Shown here: piece by piece, positions 1 through 9,100 of the stretch
Layout: every line of letters starts with the position of its first letter
Numbering within the stretch: the first letter of the stretch is position 1
Source of the DNA: Psychrobacillus faecigallinarum
GTDB lineage: Bacteria > Bacillota > Bacilli > Bacillales_A > Planococcaceae
Length of the DNA: 64,000 nt
Reading direction: 5' to 3'
Assembly: GCF_014836595.1 (NCBI RefSeq)
Contig: NZ_JACSQO010000003.1
Location: 171,319 to 235,318, forward strand
Program-made: the position numbers and the translations under genes
The notes under the pieces: generated by a model
Seen by the model: the letters and a program-made list of their open reading frames with translations, nothing else
What the model was told of the DNA's origin: nothing
The model's database searches: none

Positions 1-206
1 TGAAAAATAAAGGGAAGAAAAACTCGACTATTGATGTAACCGCAGATGCAACCTATACAGGCTATGATAAAAATATAATCTCTGTTGACCAAAAAGGGGT
101 TATCACTGCTAAAGCAGCTGGAAGCACTACAATTAAAGCTACTTATAGCAATAAATCGGTTTCTATTAAGGTTACAGTAAAAGCTAAAAATGGCAAAACT
201 AAATAG
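1..206 (+). CDS. C-terminal end of a bacterial Ig-like (BIG2-type) domain protein, partial
   Basis: The frame is open from the window edge to a TAG at 204-206 and encodes about 67 residues. The segment NIISVDQKGVITAKAAGSTT followed by a KVTV strand is the classic end of a BIG2 (bacterial Ig-like group 2) domain, usually found in secreted or cell-wall adhesins and enzymes. The short basic tail KAKNGKTK ends the protein with no LPXTG anchor. The N-terminal part and any enzymatic domain lie outside the window, so the function of the whole protein cannot be judged. Confidence 0.75.
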   Translation, partial: KNKGKKNSTIDVTADATYTGYDKNIISVDQKGVITAKAAGSTTIKATYSNKSVSIKVTVKAKNGKTK

Positions 207-220
207 TTACTCTTGACCAT

Positions 221-252
221 GAAACCTGACCAATATATGTTGGTCAGGTTTC
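221..252 (+). terminator. Rho-independent terminator between convergent genes
   Basis: A perfect 13-bp stem (GAAACCTGACCAA with its complement) encloses a 6-nt loop. It sits 14 bp after the stop of the Ig-like protein and could also serve the convergent gene at 295. Confidence 0.7.
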
Positions 253-294
253 TTACTAATGATCAGAATCAAAATAGAACTACCATCTGCCTCT

Positions 295-1140
295 TTACTT
301 TTTAATTTTCATATATTCTACTACCTTTAAGTCGATGTATCCTCTCTCTTGTAATCGCTCATCAAAATTTTCAATAAGATGATATGATTGCACAGCGTCT
401 AACAAGTCATCACGTTCTATTAGATCTCGGTCCAAGTGTCCATTTTCAAACAGTAAATTTTGTATTTCTTCTTCTAATTCTCCTTCTATTGCTACAATAT
501 CCTCTATTGCCGAATGCTCAAAGTATAGGCGATGAAGCTTCAACAATCTTATTAGTTCCTTTACCGGATCACTATGGTCATCTACTCGTAAGTCTATGAA
601 TCTATCTGTATATCCTCCGTAGCTTCCTTTTTCTTTTACAATATAGAGAGCTGCAGATTGTTTGCCCCTACTGTCGCCACCCGCTAATTCCCCTGCACAC
701 AGGGCCGCCAATAACCGGTCGGCTAGACTACCATCTGTTTCTATAAAAGTTTTTTCCATTTCATTTACAGTCTCTGAATCTACTAGAATATTTCCCTGAA
801 TCGCATAGTTAGTACCCGCTACACCACCGGCCCATTCAAAGCATTCTTCTCCTGTGAATGTGATACTTCGACCATTCGCATTCACAATACCAACTTGTCG
901 CACAGAAGACTTATCATCGTCCTTAATAAGTTCTTTTAACACTTCTTCTGGCTCGAGCCCTTGTTTTAAAAGGCTTAATCCTCTTTTACCATATTCCAGG
1001 TTAGCCCAAGACTGAGTCGCAATTGCTCCCACCCCTGCTTTAGCAAAAGGAACTACTGCACCGACACTTAAAAATTTGGAAGCCACCGCTATACCTAACT
1101 CTTTCGTTTCTGGGTCAAAACCAATTATCGAAAACGTCAT
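295..1140 (-). CDS. DUF1028 family protein (Ntn-hydrolase-like fold)
   Basis: This protein of about 281 residues begins MTFSIIGFDPETKELGIAVA and continues with SVGAVVPFAKAGVGAIATQS. Both are typical of DUF1028 proteins, which resemble N-terminal-nucleophile hydrolases and have no settled activity. An in-frame upstream start at 1146 overlaps the Shine-Dalgarno; the ATG at 1140 has GGGGG at 6 nt spacing and was preferred. The C-terminal third is acidic and may be a regulatory extension. The gene appears to be transcribed alone; the gene upstream ends with its own terminator. Confidence 0.8.
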   Translation of the reverse strand: MTFSIIGFDPETKELGIAVASKFLSVGAVVPFAKAGVGAIATQSWANLEYGKRGLSLLKQGLEPEEVLKELIKDDDKSSVRQVGIVNANGRSITFTGEECFEWAGGVAGTNYAIQGNILVDSETVNEMEKTFIETDGSLADRLLAALCAGELAGGDSRGKQSAALYIVKEKGSYGGYTDRFIDLRVDDHSDPVKELIRLLKLHRLYFEHSAIEDIVAIEGELEEEIQNLLFENGHLDRDLIERDDLLDAVQSYHLIENFDERLQERGYIDLKVVEYMKIKK

Positions 1141-1201
1141 ACACATCCCCCATTCCTACATAATTGTATATATTCTAATCTTTCTATAAGAAAATGAAAA
1201 G

Positions 1202-1234
1202 AAATCCTATCCTCTCCAAAGGGCTGATAGGATT
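1202..1234 (-). terminator. Terminator of the MBL-fold gene
   Basis: A 10-bp stem (AAATCCTATC pairing with GATAGGATTT) is followed on the minus strand by a T-rich stretch, just after the stop at 1242. Confidence 0.7.
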
Positions 1235-1241
1235 TCTGCGA

Positions 1242-2093
1242 TTATTCATTATCTACAAACTTTCCATAACTAGGTTTCGCAATTCGTTGAAATTCGCTAA
1301 CTAGTAAATGAAGATTACTTTTAAGCAATTCTCCACTCATTGGAAGTCCATGTCCTGTAATAGCAGTATTGGGATTTAATGATTTTAATACCTTCACTGA
1401 GTACTCCGCATCCTCCCAATTCGTTGTAAAATAACGAGGAGGACCACTTATTTCTTGCTCTTGAGTCAACACTTTGTATAAATACTCCTGTTTAACTGTA
1501 ACAAAAGCATCCCCCGCTATAAGAAGCCCATCTTCCTTACGAAATAGAGAAATATGTCCTGGTGAATGTCCTGGTGTATGATACCATTTAAAACTAGGCA
1601 AAAAAGGAACAGAGCCATCCTCTGGCAATGCTATTACATGACTCCCCAAATCTATTGCTTCGTTAGGAAACATAGATGACATTTTTGCCACCATCCCGCC
1701 TTCAACCGTTGGATCCGGTTCTGGATAATCCTCTTTCCCCGTTAAAAATGGTAATTCCAATTGATGTGCGTAGACAGGTATATTCCATTTTTCTATCAAT
1801 TCTTTTATCGCTCCTACATGATCGAAGTGACCATGGGTTAAAATGATAGCCTTAGGTTTTTTACGCTCCCCAAATCTCTCCTCCACTACCCCGATTATCT
1901 TCTCAGCCGAATGAGGCATTCCAGCATCTACTAATACAAAATCATCCGAACCTGGCTTGCCTACCAAACAAATATTTACTATTTGAACTGTGTAGCAATA
2001 GACATCTGACAAAATTTCTAGTCCTACCCCACTGCCAACCGATGTAGTTGGAATGTATTTATAATCGTCCCCATAAGATATCGAATTGTCCAT
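1242..2093 (-). CDS. MBL-fold metallo-hydrolase
   Basis: A metallo-beta-lactamase-fold hydrolase of about 283 residues. The zinc-binding motif HGHFDH is present (context ILTHGHFDHVGA), with further ligands in YHTPGHSPGHISL and LIAGDAF and the late ITGHG. This arrangement fits the large hydrolase class that includes glyoxalase II-like and lactonase-like enzymes; the substrate cannot be read from sequence. A start at 2114 is also in frame, but its nearest purine-rich site is about 17 nt away, while the ATG at 2093 has GAGGAG 10 nt upstream. No partner gene suggests a pathway. Confidence 0.8.
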   Translation of the reverse strand: MDNSISYGDDYKYIPTTSVGSGVGLEILSDVYCYTVQIVNICLVGKPGSDDFVLVDAGMPHSAEKIIGVVEERFGERKKPKAIILTHGHFDHVGAIKELIEKWNIPVYAHQLELPFLTGKEDYPEPDPTVEGGMVAKMSSMFPNEAIDLGSHVIALPEDGSVPFLPSFKWYHTPGHSPGHISLFRKEDGLLIAGDAFVTVKQEYLYKVLTQEQEISGPPRYFTTNWEDAEYSVKVLKSLNPNTAITGHGLPMSGELLKSNLHLLVSEFQRIAKPSYGKFVDNE

Positions 2094-2228
2094 TATGTTC
2101 AAGCTCCTCTCCATATTTTTTAGTTTCTCTTCCCTCCTAAAATTTATACTTTATTATCGTTTACACTGATTTAGTGCATTCTAAACATTCTCTTCTTCTT
2201 TTGTTATAAAATACCTATTAGAATTTAT

Positions 2229-2304
2229 TTTTTGGCATAAGGAATCTGCAGACGAATGCCAAAAAGAGCGATAGATAATCAACTAATTATCCATCGCTCT
2301 TTTT
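2229..2304. terminator. Two overlapping hairpins between the exonuclease and MBL genes
   Basis: Hairpin A pairs 2229-2238 (ending TTTGGCAT) with 2256-2265. Hairpin B pairs AAAAAGAGCGAT at 2261-2272 with its complement at 2293-2304. They share bases 2261-2265, so they cannot both be fully formed. Hairpin B lies 5 nt past the stop of the exonuclease gene on the minus strand and is the likely terminator. Confidence 0.55.
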
Positions 2305-2308
2305 TATT

Positions 2309-3223
2309 TTAATGTCTAACCAATTTTAAAAAATCTTGCTCTCCTACGATTTCTAAAGGAATTCCTTTTTGGATTAGCGCCTCTGCTTTTAGCATTTTTG
2401 AACTCTTCACTCCTTCTACGTATTTAGTCAGTGCTTGATCACCTACTATTAAAAAGTTAGTATCTACATCAACAGCACCTTTGCAAATAGCACCACGGTC
2501 AACTGCATATTGGGCTGCGCTAGACCTTGTCATAGAGTCCATTTTTCCTGTGAAGACAATATGCGCTCCGTAAAATGGATGTCGGGGATTCGGTTCATTT
2601 ATTTGAGTCTCAATATAGGTTAAGGGCTTGTCCTCTATACTTTTCTTTGCACGAGAATTTGGTTTTTTAAGTGTCACGGAATCTCCAATTTTAATCTTAT
2701 GCAAATGAGACAGTTCATTAATAGAACTGGTTCTTGTTTTTTTCATAGCTTCTAATACAATCAAAGCTGCAGCTCTGGCATCCTCTAAAGCATCATGATG
2801 CTTTAAACTTATACTTAAGTAGTTTGCCACTGTGGATAATTTATGATTATACAAATCAGGCCATACTTTCTTTGCAATTCTATAGGAACAAGAATATTGG
2901 TATTCTGGTTGAGTTTCATAGCATCTGCTCACGGAGTCCTTTAATACTCCTATATCAAAGCTTGCATTATGGGCTATGATCATTTGTTTGTCTATATAAG
3001 GCTTAAGCTGCGGCCAAAACTCTTCAAATGTTGGAGCATCTTGCACCATATTTTCTGTTATTCCATGTACTCTTGTATTAAAATAGTGAAACTCACTAAG
3101 TGGATTGATAAGCGTTTGTACTTCTTCATGTATTTTGCCATTCTTTACAACCACAACCCCTACTGAGCAAACACTAGATCGTAGACTATTTGCAGTTTCA
3201 AAATCTATCGCAACAAAATCCAT
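2309..3223 (-). CDS. DEDDh 3'-5' exonuclease with C-terminal BRCT domain
   Basis: A 304-residue protein with an N-terminal DnaQ/epsilon-type exonuclease domain (about 1-165). Its acidic residues are visible as D7 and E9 in IDFET, D90 in HNASFD, and H143 with D148 in HHDALED, so all DEDDh catalytic positions are present. A linker leads to a BRCT domain (about 216-302) with the pattern HIVFTGKM...RGA, as in DNA ligase C-termini. The exonuclease-BRCT fusion is common in Firmicutes and probably works in DNA repair or proofreading in the cytoplasm. The start has GAGGTGG 5 nt upstream. Confidence 0.88.
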   Translation of the reverse strand: MDFVAIDFETANSLRSSVCSVGVVVVKNGKIHEEVQTLINPLSEFHYFNTRVHGITENMVQDAPTFEEFWPQLKPYIDKQMIIAHNASFDIGVLKDSVSRCYETQPEYQYSCSYRIAKKVWPDLYNHKLSTVANYLSISLKHHDALEDARAAALIVLEAMKKTRTSSINELSHLHKIKIGDSVTLKKPNSRAKKSIEDKPLTYIETQINEPNPRHPFYGAHIVFTGKMDSMTRSSAAQYAVDRGAICKGAVDVDTNFLIVGDQALTKYVEGVKSSKMLKAEALIQKGIPLEIVGEQDFLKLVRH

Positions 3224-3364
3224 TTATACCACCTCAAATATCTTGAATACTTCTATTATCTCATACTAATAATAATTAAGAGAAGCGCAAACACTTAGGT
3301 TACCCTGACAAGATTTTCGAGTAAATTTAAATCATTTTATTTCACCATACATCACAATACATGA

Positions 3365-3490
3365 GATTGAAGCGACAGGCGGCGACTCCGGTGGGATCAG
3401 TGAGAAAGGTAAGACAACACAAACGACGCGCTAGCGACGGTGATGGCTTATCGCTCACCCCACAGAAAGCGACCGCCGAAAGCGGAAATC
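3365..3490 (+). repeat. GC-rich 126-bp palindromic repeat, copy 1
   Basis: This copy and the one at 3622-3747 have the same length and differ at few positions. Each begins GATTGAAGCGACAGGCGGCG and ends AAAGCGG-AATC. The ends are imperfect inverted repeats, and the inner segment GTGGGATCAGTGAG...GATAAG pairs with CTTATCGCTCACCCCAC, so the unit folds into one long stem-loop. Base composition is far richer in GC than the surrounding AT-rich DNA. No coding capacity was found. Confidence 0.85.
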
Positions 3491-3621
3491 AGTTATTTAT
3501 TGTTCAAGCTTTTCCTATAAATTTATTAATAGGATAGCTCTAATAACGATACAATTTATTCTTGTGATAATTTCTCCGTGATAATTTCTCCGCGCTACTT
3601 TCTCATTACTACACCATATTT

Positions 3622-3747
3622 GATTGAAGCGACAGGCGGCGACTCCTGTGGGATCAGTGAGAAAGATAAGACATTACATACGACGCGCTAGCGACGGTGA
3701 TGGCTTATCGCTCACCCCACGGAAAGCGACCGCCGAAAGCGGCAATC
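3622..3747 (+). repeat. GC-rich 126-bp palindromic repeat, copy 2
   Basis: A near-identical direct copy of 3365-3490, separated from it by 131 bp of AT-rich DNA. The 637-bp gap between genes at 3224-3860 holds only these two copies and the stress-gene terminator. Confidence 0.85.
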
Positions 3748-3821
3748 TGCCATCTATAATTCATACATTATGATTAAATTATATTTCTGAAATTATGTAA
3801 GTAATCCTTACTAAACTCAAA

Positions 3822-3844
3822 AACCCCTCTAATAATAGAGGGGT
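3822..3844 (-). terminator. Terminator of the stress-protein gene
   Basis: An 8-bp GC-rich stem (AGAGGGGT with ACCCCTCT) and a 6-nt loop are followed on the minus strand by TTTTGAG, just past the stop at 3861. Confidence 0.8.
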
Positions 3845-3860
3845 ACTTCGAAAATACTTA

Positions 3861-4712
3861 TTAATATAATCGATTTATAGGAGAAGTTTCATCTAATTTT
3901 TGCTGACGTTCCAGCTCTTCTTCGCGTTGTTGTTTATTGATTCTTCTTTCTTCCTCATCAATTTCAACCTCATCATCACTAAATGCCGCTGGCCCCAAGT
4001 TCGGATCGGCACCTGGAGAATGTGCCCCATATGTTTTTTCTTCCATTGTTACACTTTCATCAATGGTAGGACGCTTATTTTGGACCAATTCGTCTTCTTG
4101 CATAGTATGCCCAAAATGATTTTCATCTCTTGCTAGTAGAGGATCAGTCGCAAAAGTTTCTCCCCTCGCAAACTTATCCTGTTGTTCATCCAACCGTCCA
4201 TCAGTTTTGTTAACTACTTCATTAGTCGAAGGAGTAAATCCACTTTCCTTTGCATAGTCGGATATAGGTGCCTCTCCCTCCGTGAAACGGTTTTGCACAA
4301 CATCAGTTCCAATAGTATCAGTATACTCTGTTGTTGCTGCAACTTCAGAGTCAGCAGCGTTATTTAAATAACCTTCGTCAAGAGTGTCGGAGTCAGTATA
4401 TAATACTATACTTCCTGAAGACACTTCTCTTGCATATTGTTCTGCTTCTTCCTCGTTTAAATCTAACTTTTTTAAGCCTTCTACGATAGCAGATTCTCCT
4501 GTAAACCAAGATTTAAACTTATCCATGAAAGTTCCAGCTTCATGTGTCGACACTTCTGAATGGCGACTTAATGCATTCAAATCACTGCTTTCTGAAGATA
4601 TAACGTGAATATCACTTTCTTCAAAACCTTGTTTTTGTAACGCCTCTAGTTTTTCATACATCTCTTCTTCTGTTCGAGCAATTTCAATTCTTCTATTAGA
4701 ATTTAAATTCAT
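3861..4712 (-). CDS. YflT/GsiB-like general stress protein with long acidic tail
   Basis: A 283-residue protein whose first 110 or so residues match the general stress protein 17M (YflT) domain: RIEIARTEEEMYEKLEALQK, the DIHVIS strand and a GSIVLYTDS strand. The remaining 170 residues are hydrophilic, rich in Asp, Glu and Gln, and likely disordered. There is no signal peptide, so it should act in the cytoplasm. YflT belongs to the SigB general stress regulon in B. subtilis, and a SigB-like promoter lies at 4762-4786. The Shine-Dalgarno GGGAGG is 8 nt upstream of the ATG. The biochemical role is unknown. Confidence 0.75.
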   Translation of the reverse strand: MNLNSNRRIEIARTEEEMYEKLEALQKQGFEESDIHVISSESSDLNALSRHSEVSTHEAGTFMDKFKSWFTGESAIVEGLKKLDLNEEEAEQYAREVSSGSIVLYTDSDTLDEGYLNNAADSEVAATTEYTDTIGTDVVQNRFTEGEAPISDYAKESGFTPSTNEVVNKTDGRLDEQQDKFARGETFATDPLLARDENHFGHTMQEDELVQNKRPTIDESVTMEEKTYGAHSPGADPNLGPAAFSDDEVEIDEEERRINKQQREEELERQQKLDETSPINRLY

Positions 4713-4761
4713 TTGTAAAGCCTCCCTTTTAATTTATGTGGTGGTTTGTGTTATTAGATGA

Positions 4762-4786
4762 ATACCCCCTCTTTCACATCACTAAC
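4762..4786 (-). promoter_or_regulatory. SigB-like promoter
   Basis: The minus strand reads GTTAGT, 13 nt, then GGGTAT. The -10 is a perfect match to the SigB consensus GGGWAW and the -35 is a partial match to GTTTAA. It lies about 50 nt upstream of the stress-protein start. Confidence 0.5.
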
Positions 4787-4873
4787 CTATTTATCATCCT
4801 TTTAATCGATTTGTAATAATTGACATAAACTCTTCTTAATAATATTTAAATCAACTAGGTTTTCAAAAATAAG

Positions 4874-4910
4874 AAAAGGTATCGCTAGGACTTTCCTAAC
4901 GATACCTTTT
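4874..4910 (-). terminator. Strong terminator of the YusW-like gene
   Basis: AAAAGGTATCG pairs with CGATACCTTTT, and a further 5 bp pair above one mismatch. The A and T flanks make it usable in both directions. Confidence 0.8.
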
Positions 4911-4947
4911 GGCTGTAATTTTTTTGTTTTATTTCACAAACCGTCTT

Positions 4948-5388
4948 TTATTTCTTTAGATCCTTATACTCTATTTCTTGACCATCTTCATATTGTACCT
5001 CTAGGTCAAACTCTGTATATTCACTTATTCCAAAAGCTGTTAAAACTTTTTCCATTACTTCTTCCTTCTCCATGTCCTTCGTTAAGGCAAGATCAGTAAA
5101 AATAGGCTTAAGAAACTCATATGCTTCATCTCCATGTAGTTTCTTAGAATCTAAAGAGTTTACATATTCTGCTTCTACTCCAGTGGCATCTACTTCAAAA
5201 GAAGCTTCAACAGCATCACGTTGTTCTGCAGTATCGATATCGAGGTCAAAAGAGGTAAACCCAAATTCACTTTCAACCGCATCAGCAGTTGGGGGATCGC
5301 TTACCTCTTCTTTATCCCCACATGCTCCTAAGATTAGAGCTGTTGAAAGAAAAGCGCTTCCTAATATTTTTCTTTTTAACATAACCAT
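4948..5388 (-). CDS. YusW-like lipoprotein
   Basis: A secreted lipoprotein of about 146 residues. The N-terminus MVMLKRKILGSAFLSTALI leads to the lipobox LGAC, so it should be lipidated and held on the outer face of the membrane. The mature part is acidic and holds a duplicated-looking fold segment (FTSFDLDIDTAEQRDAVEAS and later TEFDLEVQYEDGQEIEY), which fits the YusW-like family. An upstream GTG at 5397 overlaps the ribosome site GAGGAG, so the ATG at 5388 was chosen, with 8 nt spacing. Its function is unknown. Confidence 0.75.
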   Translation of the reverse strand: MVMLKRKILGSAFLSTALILGACGDKEEVSDPPTADAVESEFGFTSFDLDIDTAEQRDAVEASFEVDATGVEAEYVNSLDSKKLHGDEAYEFLKPIFTDLALTKDMEKEEVMEKVLTAFGISEYTEFDLEVQYEDGQEIEYKDLKK

Positions 5389-5461
5389 TATAATCACTCC
5401 TCAGCTAATTTCTAATTTATATTATTAGCATTCTCCGGAAAGCGTATTCTTAAACATTAAT

Positions 5462-5701
5462 TCAGCCAGGATAACGTTTATCGGTAGCGGAAGTATTTTT
5501 TGTCTTACTATGATTTTTTTCATCCTTCACTTTTTGGTTTAATTCTTCCATAGGTATCGGATCGACATTTTTCATTTCTTCGTCTCTATCAAAAATACTT
5601 TCTTTCTCTGTATCCAGTAAATCTGGATTATCCAAAATACGTCCAGGAATATCTTGTCTTTCAGAATCTTTATCCTTGTTAATTGAATGATTTTTATCCA
5701 T
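5462..5701 (-). CDS. Small hydrophilic protein, unknown
   Basis: A 79-residue, strongly charged protein with no hydrophobic segment, likely unstructured and cytoplasmic. It begins MDKNHSINKDKDSERQDIPG and is rich in Asp, Glu, Lys and Asn. A good Shine-Dalgarno (AAGGAG, 9 nt spacing) supports it as a real gene. I do not recognise the family. Small charged proteins of this kind are often stress- or spore-associated in Bacillales, but nothing here proves that. Confidence 0.6.
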   Translation of the reverse strand: MDKNHSINKDKDSERQDIPGRILDNPDLLDTEKESIFDRDEEMKNVDPIPMEELNQKVKDEKNHSKTKNTSATDKRYPG

Positions 5702-6123
5702 CTTTACTCACTCCTTCGTGGTTTCTATTTATATAACCTCTCTTAAATTTAATAAACATTTTTAGAAAATATTGATAGTATACAAGACTATAGTCACACC
5801 GCTATATATATTGAACTATTTTTGTAAATTACTCTCTTTTTTTTATTTTTTCCTTTATCTCAGGAATTTTTTGCTGTAATTTATACTTATTTTTATAACC
5901 TGGGACTAATTTCTACAAAAATAATAGTATAATACTATATTTATTTACTCTGAAATTGAGCACATCAGATTACAGTAAATAAATGGATAAGTATCTTAAT
6001 GATTACTTTTCTTTCCAAATTGATTTATTTAAGTAAAATGCTTGCTTACACACTCTATTTTAAATGTTCTGAATATATGATAAGTTCAAATAGACATTAT
6101 GAAAATATGAGGAGGAAAGGGAA
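5702..6123. other. AT-rich gap in front of the large subtilase
   Basis: The 422 bp hold no supported gene. The stretch is very AT-rich and must carry the divergent control regions of the small protein at 5701 and the subtilase at 6124. I could not identify a convincing promoter pair. Confidence 0.5.
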
Positions 6124-9100
6124 TTGGGAATTAAGAAAAATACTACTATTCTAGCTGTGGTCACTTCACTTATGTTCAGTACGACATCTGTTGGTTTGGC
6201 AAGTCCAGCATCTGCTAAACAGATTGAAAAACAACTCACCAATACTCAGGTTCAAAGATTACCACAAATACCAGAGAGGTTACTAGTTCCTGAGAATCCT
6301 AGCGAAAAAGTTCGAATCATTGTCGAACTCGAGAAGGCTCCGGCAATTGAGACTGCGACAAAAAAAGGAGTTCTCTACAAAAATTTATCTAAGTCTGAAA
6401 GAAAGTCTGTCGAATCTGCTATTGAAACAGACCAACGAAATGTAAAGGATAAAGTTAAGAGAGTTTCAAAGAATATACAATACAAAGAAGAATTTAATGC
6501 TATATTTAATGGCTTCTCGGCAGAGGTAGATGCTAGAGATGTTGCTGGTATTGGATTGATTGACGGCGTTAAACGAGTGTATGAATCTACTGAATATGAC
6601 CGTCCGAAAATAACACCACAGATGGTTCATTCGAAGGAACTTGTACAAGCGCAGCTAGCATGGGAGAAATACTCCTTTAAAGGAGAAGGCATGGTTGTAG
6701 GTGTTATCGATACGGGAATTGACCCTAACCACCGCGATATGATTCTTTCTGATGAAAATACGGGGGAAATAACTTCTGCAGAAGTAAGCACATTATTAAG
6801 TGATGGCTCTATTGAACCTGGCTTGTATTTCACTCCTAAGGTTCCATTCGGTTATAACTATATGGATGAAAATACAGAAATTCGTGACATTGGTCCCGAC
6901 GCTTCAATGCATGGGATGCATGTATCCGGTACTGTAGGTGCTAATGGGGATGAAGAAAACGGCGGTATCAAGGGGGTTGCTCCAGAGGTACAGCTTCTTG
7001 CACTTAAAGTATTTGGTAACGACCCATTGTTCCCTTCCACATACGGAGATGTATATGTTAAAGCAATGGACGATGCTATTAAGCTAGGCGCGGATGCTTT
7101 AAATATGTCTCTTGGATCTACTGCGGGATTTGTTGATAGTAACAGCCCTGAGCAGCAAGCAGTTACTCGTGCACAGGATAATGGTTTACTTGTAGCAATA
7201 TCTGCAGGTAACTCTGACATGTTTGGTTCAGGTACTTGGTATCCATATGCCTCTAACCAAGACTACGGATTAACAGGTTCTCCTTCTGTTTCGGAAGATT
7301 CATTTGGTGTTGCTTCTTACGAAAATGATTCTATCACTGCTTCTAGCTTCCAATATGCTTTTGATGGAGCCGAAAGTGGACAAGCAATGTTCTTATTAGC
7401 AAATGACAAGGACCCTGCTGCTCTTCCTGCCGATTCTTACGAAGTAGTGGAAGCTGGGCTCGGTACACCTGAGGACTTCGCTGGTAAAGATGTATCCGGA
7501 AAGTTTGCTTTAGTATCCCGAGGTAGTATTTCATTTGTAGAGAAAGGTTTAAATGCTCAAGAAGCAGGTGCTGTAGGAGTTATTATCTATAACAATGCAG
7601 AGGGAACTATTAATATGGCTTCCGACCCTGCTATTCGCATTCCATTTATGTCTGCTTTACAAGCTGATGGATTAGCTATCAAAGCTGGCATTGATGCTGG
7701 AAAAACTGTCACAGTATCATTTGATGGAGAGTATATTGATACTCCAAACCCTTCTAAAGGTAAAATGAGTTCATTTACTTCTTGGGGACCAACACCTAAC
7801 TTAGATTTCAAGCCTGAAATTACAGCTCCTGGTGGTAACATTTTTTCAACTTTAAATGATAATAACTATGGATTAATGAGTGGTACATCTATGGCTGCTC
7901 CTCATGTTGCTGGTGGTACTGCATTAGTATTGGAACGTGTAAATGAAGAATTTGGATTAACTGGTGCAGAACGTGTTCAGTTTGCTAAAAACCTTATGAT
8001 GAACACAGCTAAGCCGATTGAGTTAAAAGCTGGAGAATATGTGTCTCCACGTCGTCAAGGGGCTGGGATTATGCAACTTGCAAATGCTTTAGAAACAGAT
8101 GTATTAGTAACTAATTCATCCACTGGCGAAGCAAAAGTTGCACTAAAAGAAATTAGCGGAAGTCAATTCAACTTCTCTTTAAAAGCTAAAAATTATAGCG
8201 ATGAGGCTAAAACTTATAACGTCGATGTTCAATTACAAGTAGATCGTCCAGTAAATGCAGGAGCAAACTACGTAACTATTCCTAATAATGAAGCTTATGG
8301 CTCCTATGTTTTAGAGGAATCAGATGCTAGCATTTCAGTTCCTGCTACTGTCACGGTTCCTGCAAATGGGGAAACTACCATTCAGGTTTCCGTTGATGCT
8401 TCTAACTCTGATTGGTTATACCAATATTTCCCTAATGGCTACTTCATTGATGGTTTCGTACGTTTGACTGACCCATCGGAAGAGACTTCTGGAAATGTAC
8501 CATTAACTGTCCCATTCTTTGGCTTCAATGGTTCTTGGGATGATGCACCAATCTTTGATGAGTTCCTTTGGGAGGATTTAACTTATTGGGGATTCCAAGC
8601 ATTAGCTGATGACAAAGGTGACTTTATCAATGGATCTTCTTTAAGCGAAGAATTCGATCCTACTAAGTTTGCATTCTCCCCTAACGGAGATGGCACATTA
8701 GACAAAGTAATTCCTGTTTATTCTCTAATGCGTAATGTGAAGGACTTCCAAATCAATATATTAGATGCAAATGGTAAGAAACTCCGTACCATTCGTACTG
8801 AAAAATATTTAAGAAAACACTACATCTCTACTAATGCATACACGTTCTCTAGCGTTAATGCCTGGGATGGAATGATCAATGGAAAACCTGCTGCAGACGG
8901 TCAATATAAGATTCAGCTTAGAGGTGTCATTGATCATGCAGGTGCCGAATGGCAAACTATTGAGTACCCTATTATCTTAGATACAAAGGCTCCTACTGCT
9001 GAAATTACATTTGATGCAAAAACAAAAACACTGACCCTTGCTAATGCAAGCGACCAAGGTGTCGGAATCGATCGTATCGAAGTTTACTTAAATGATGAAG

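Noticed and set aside
3365..3747. CRISPR array from the repeated GC-rich blocks
   Set aside because: Only two 126-bp copies with a 131-bp gap are present, with no short regular repeats or cas genes.
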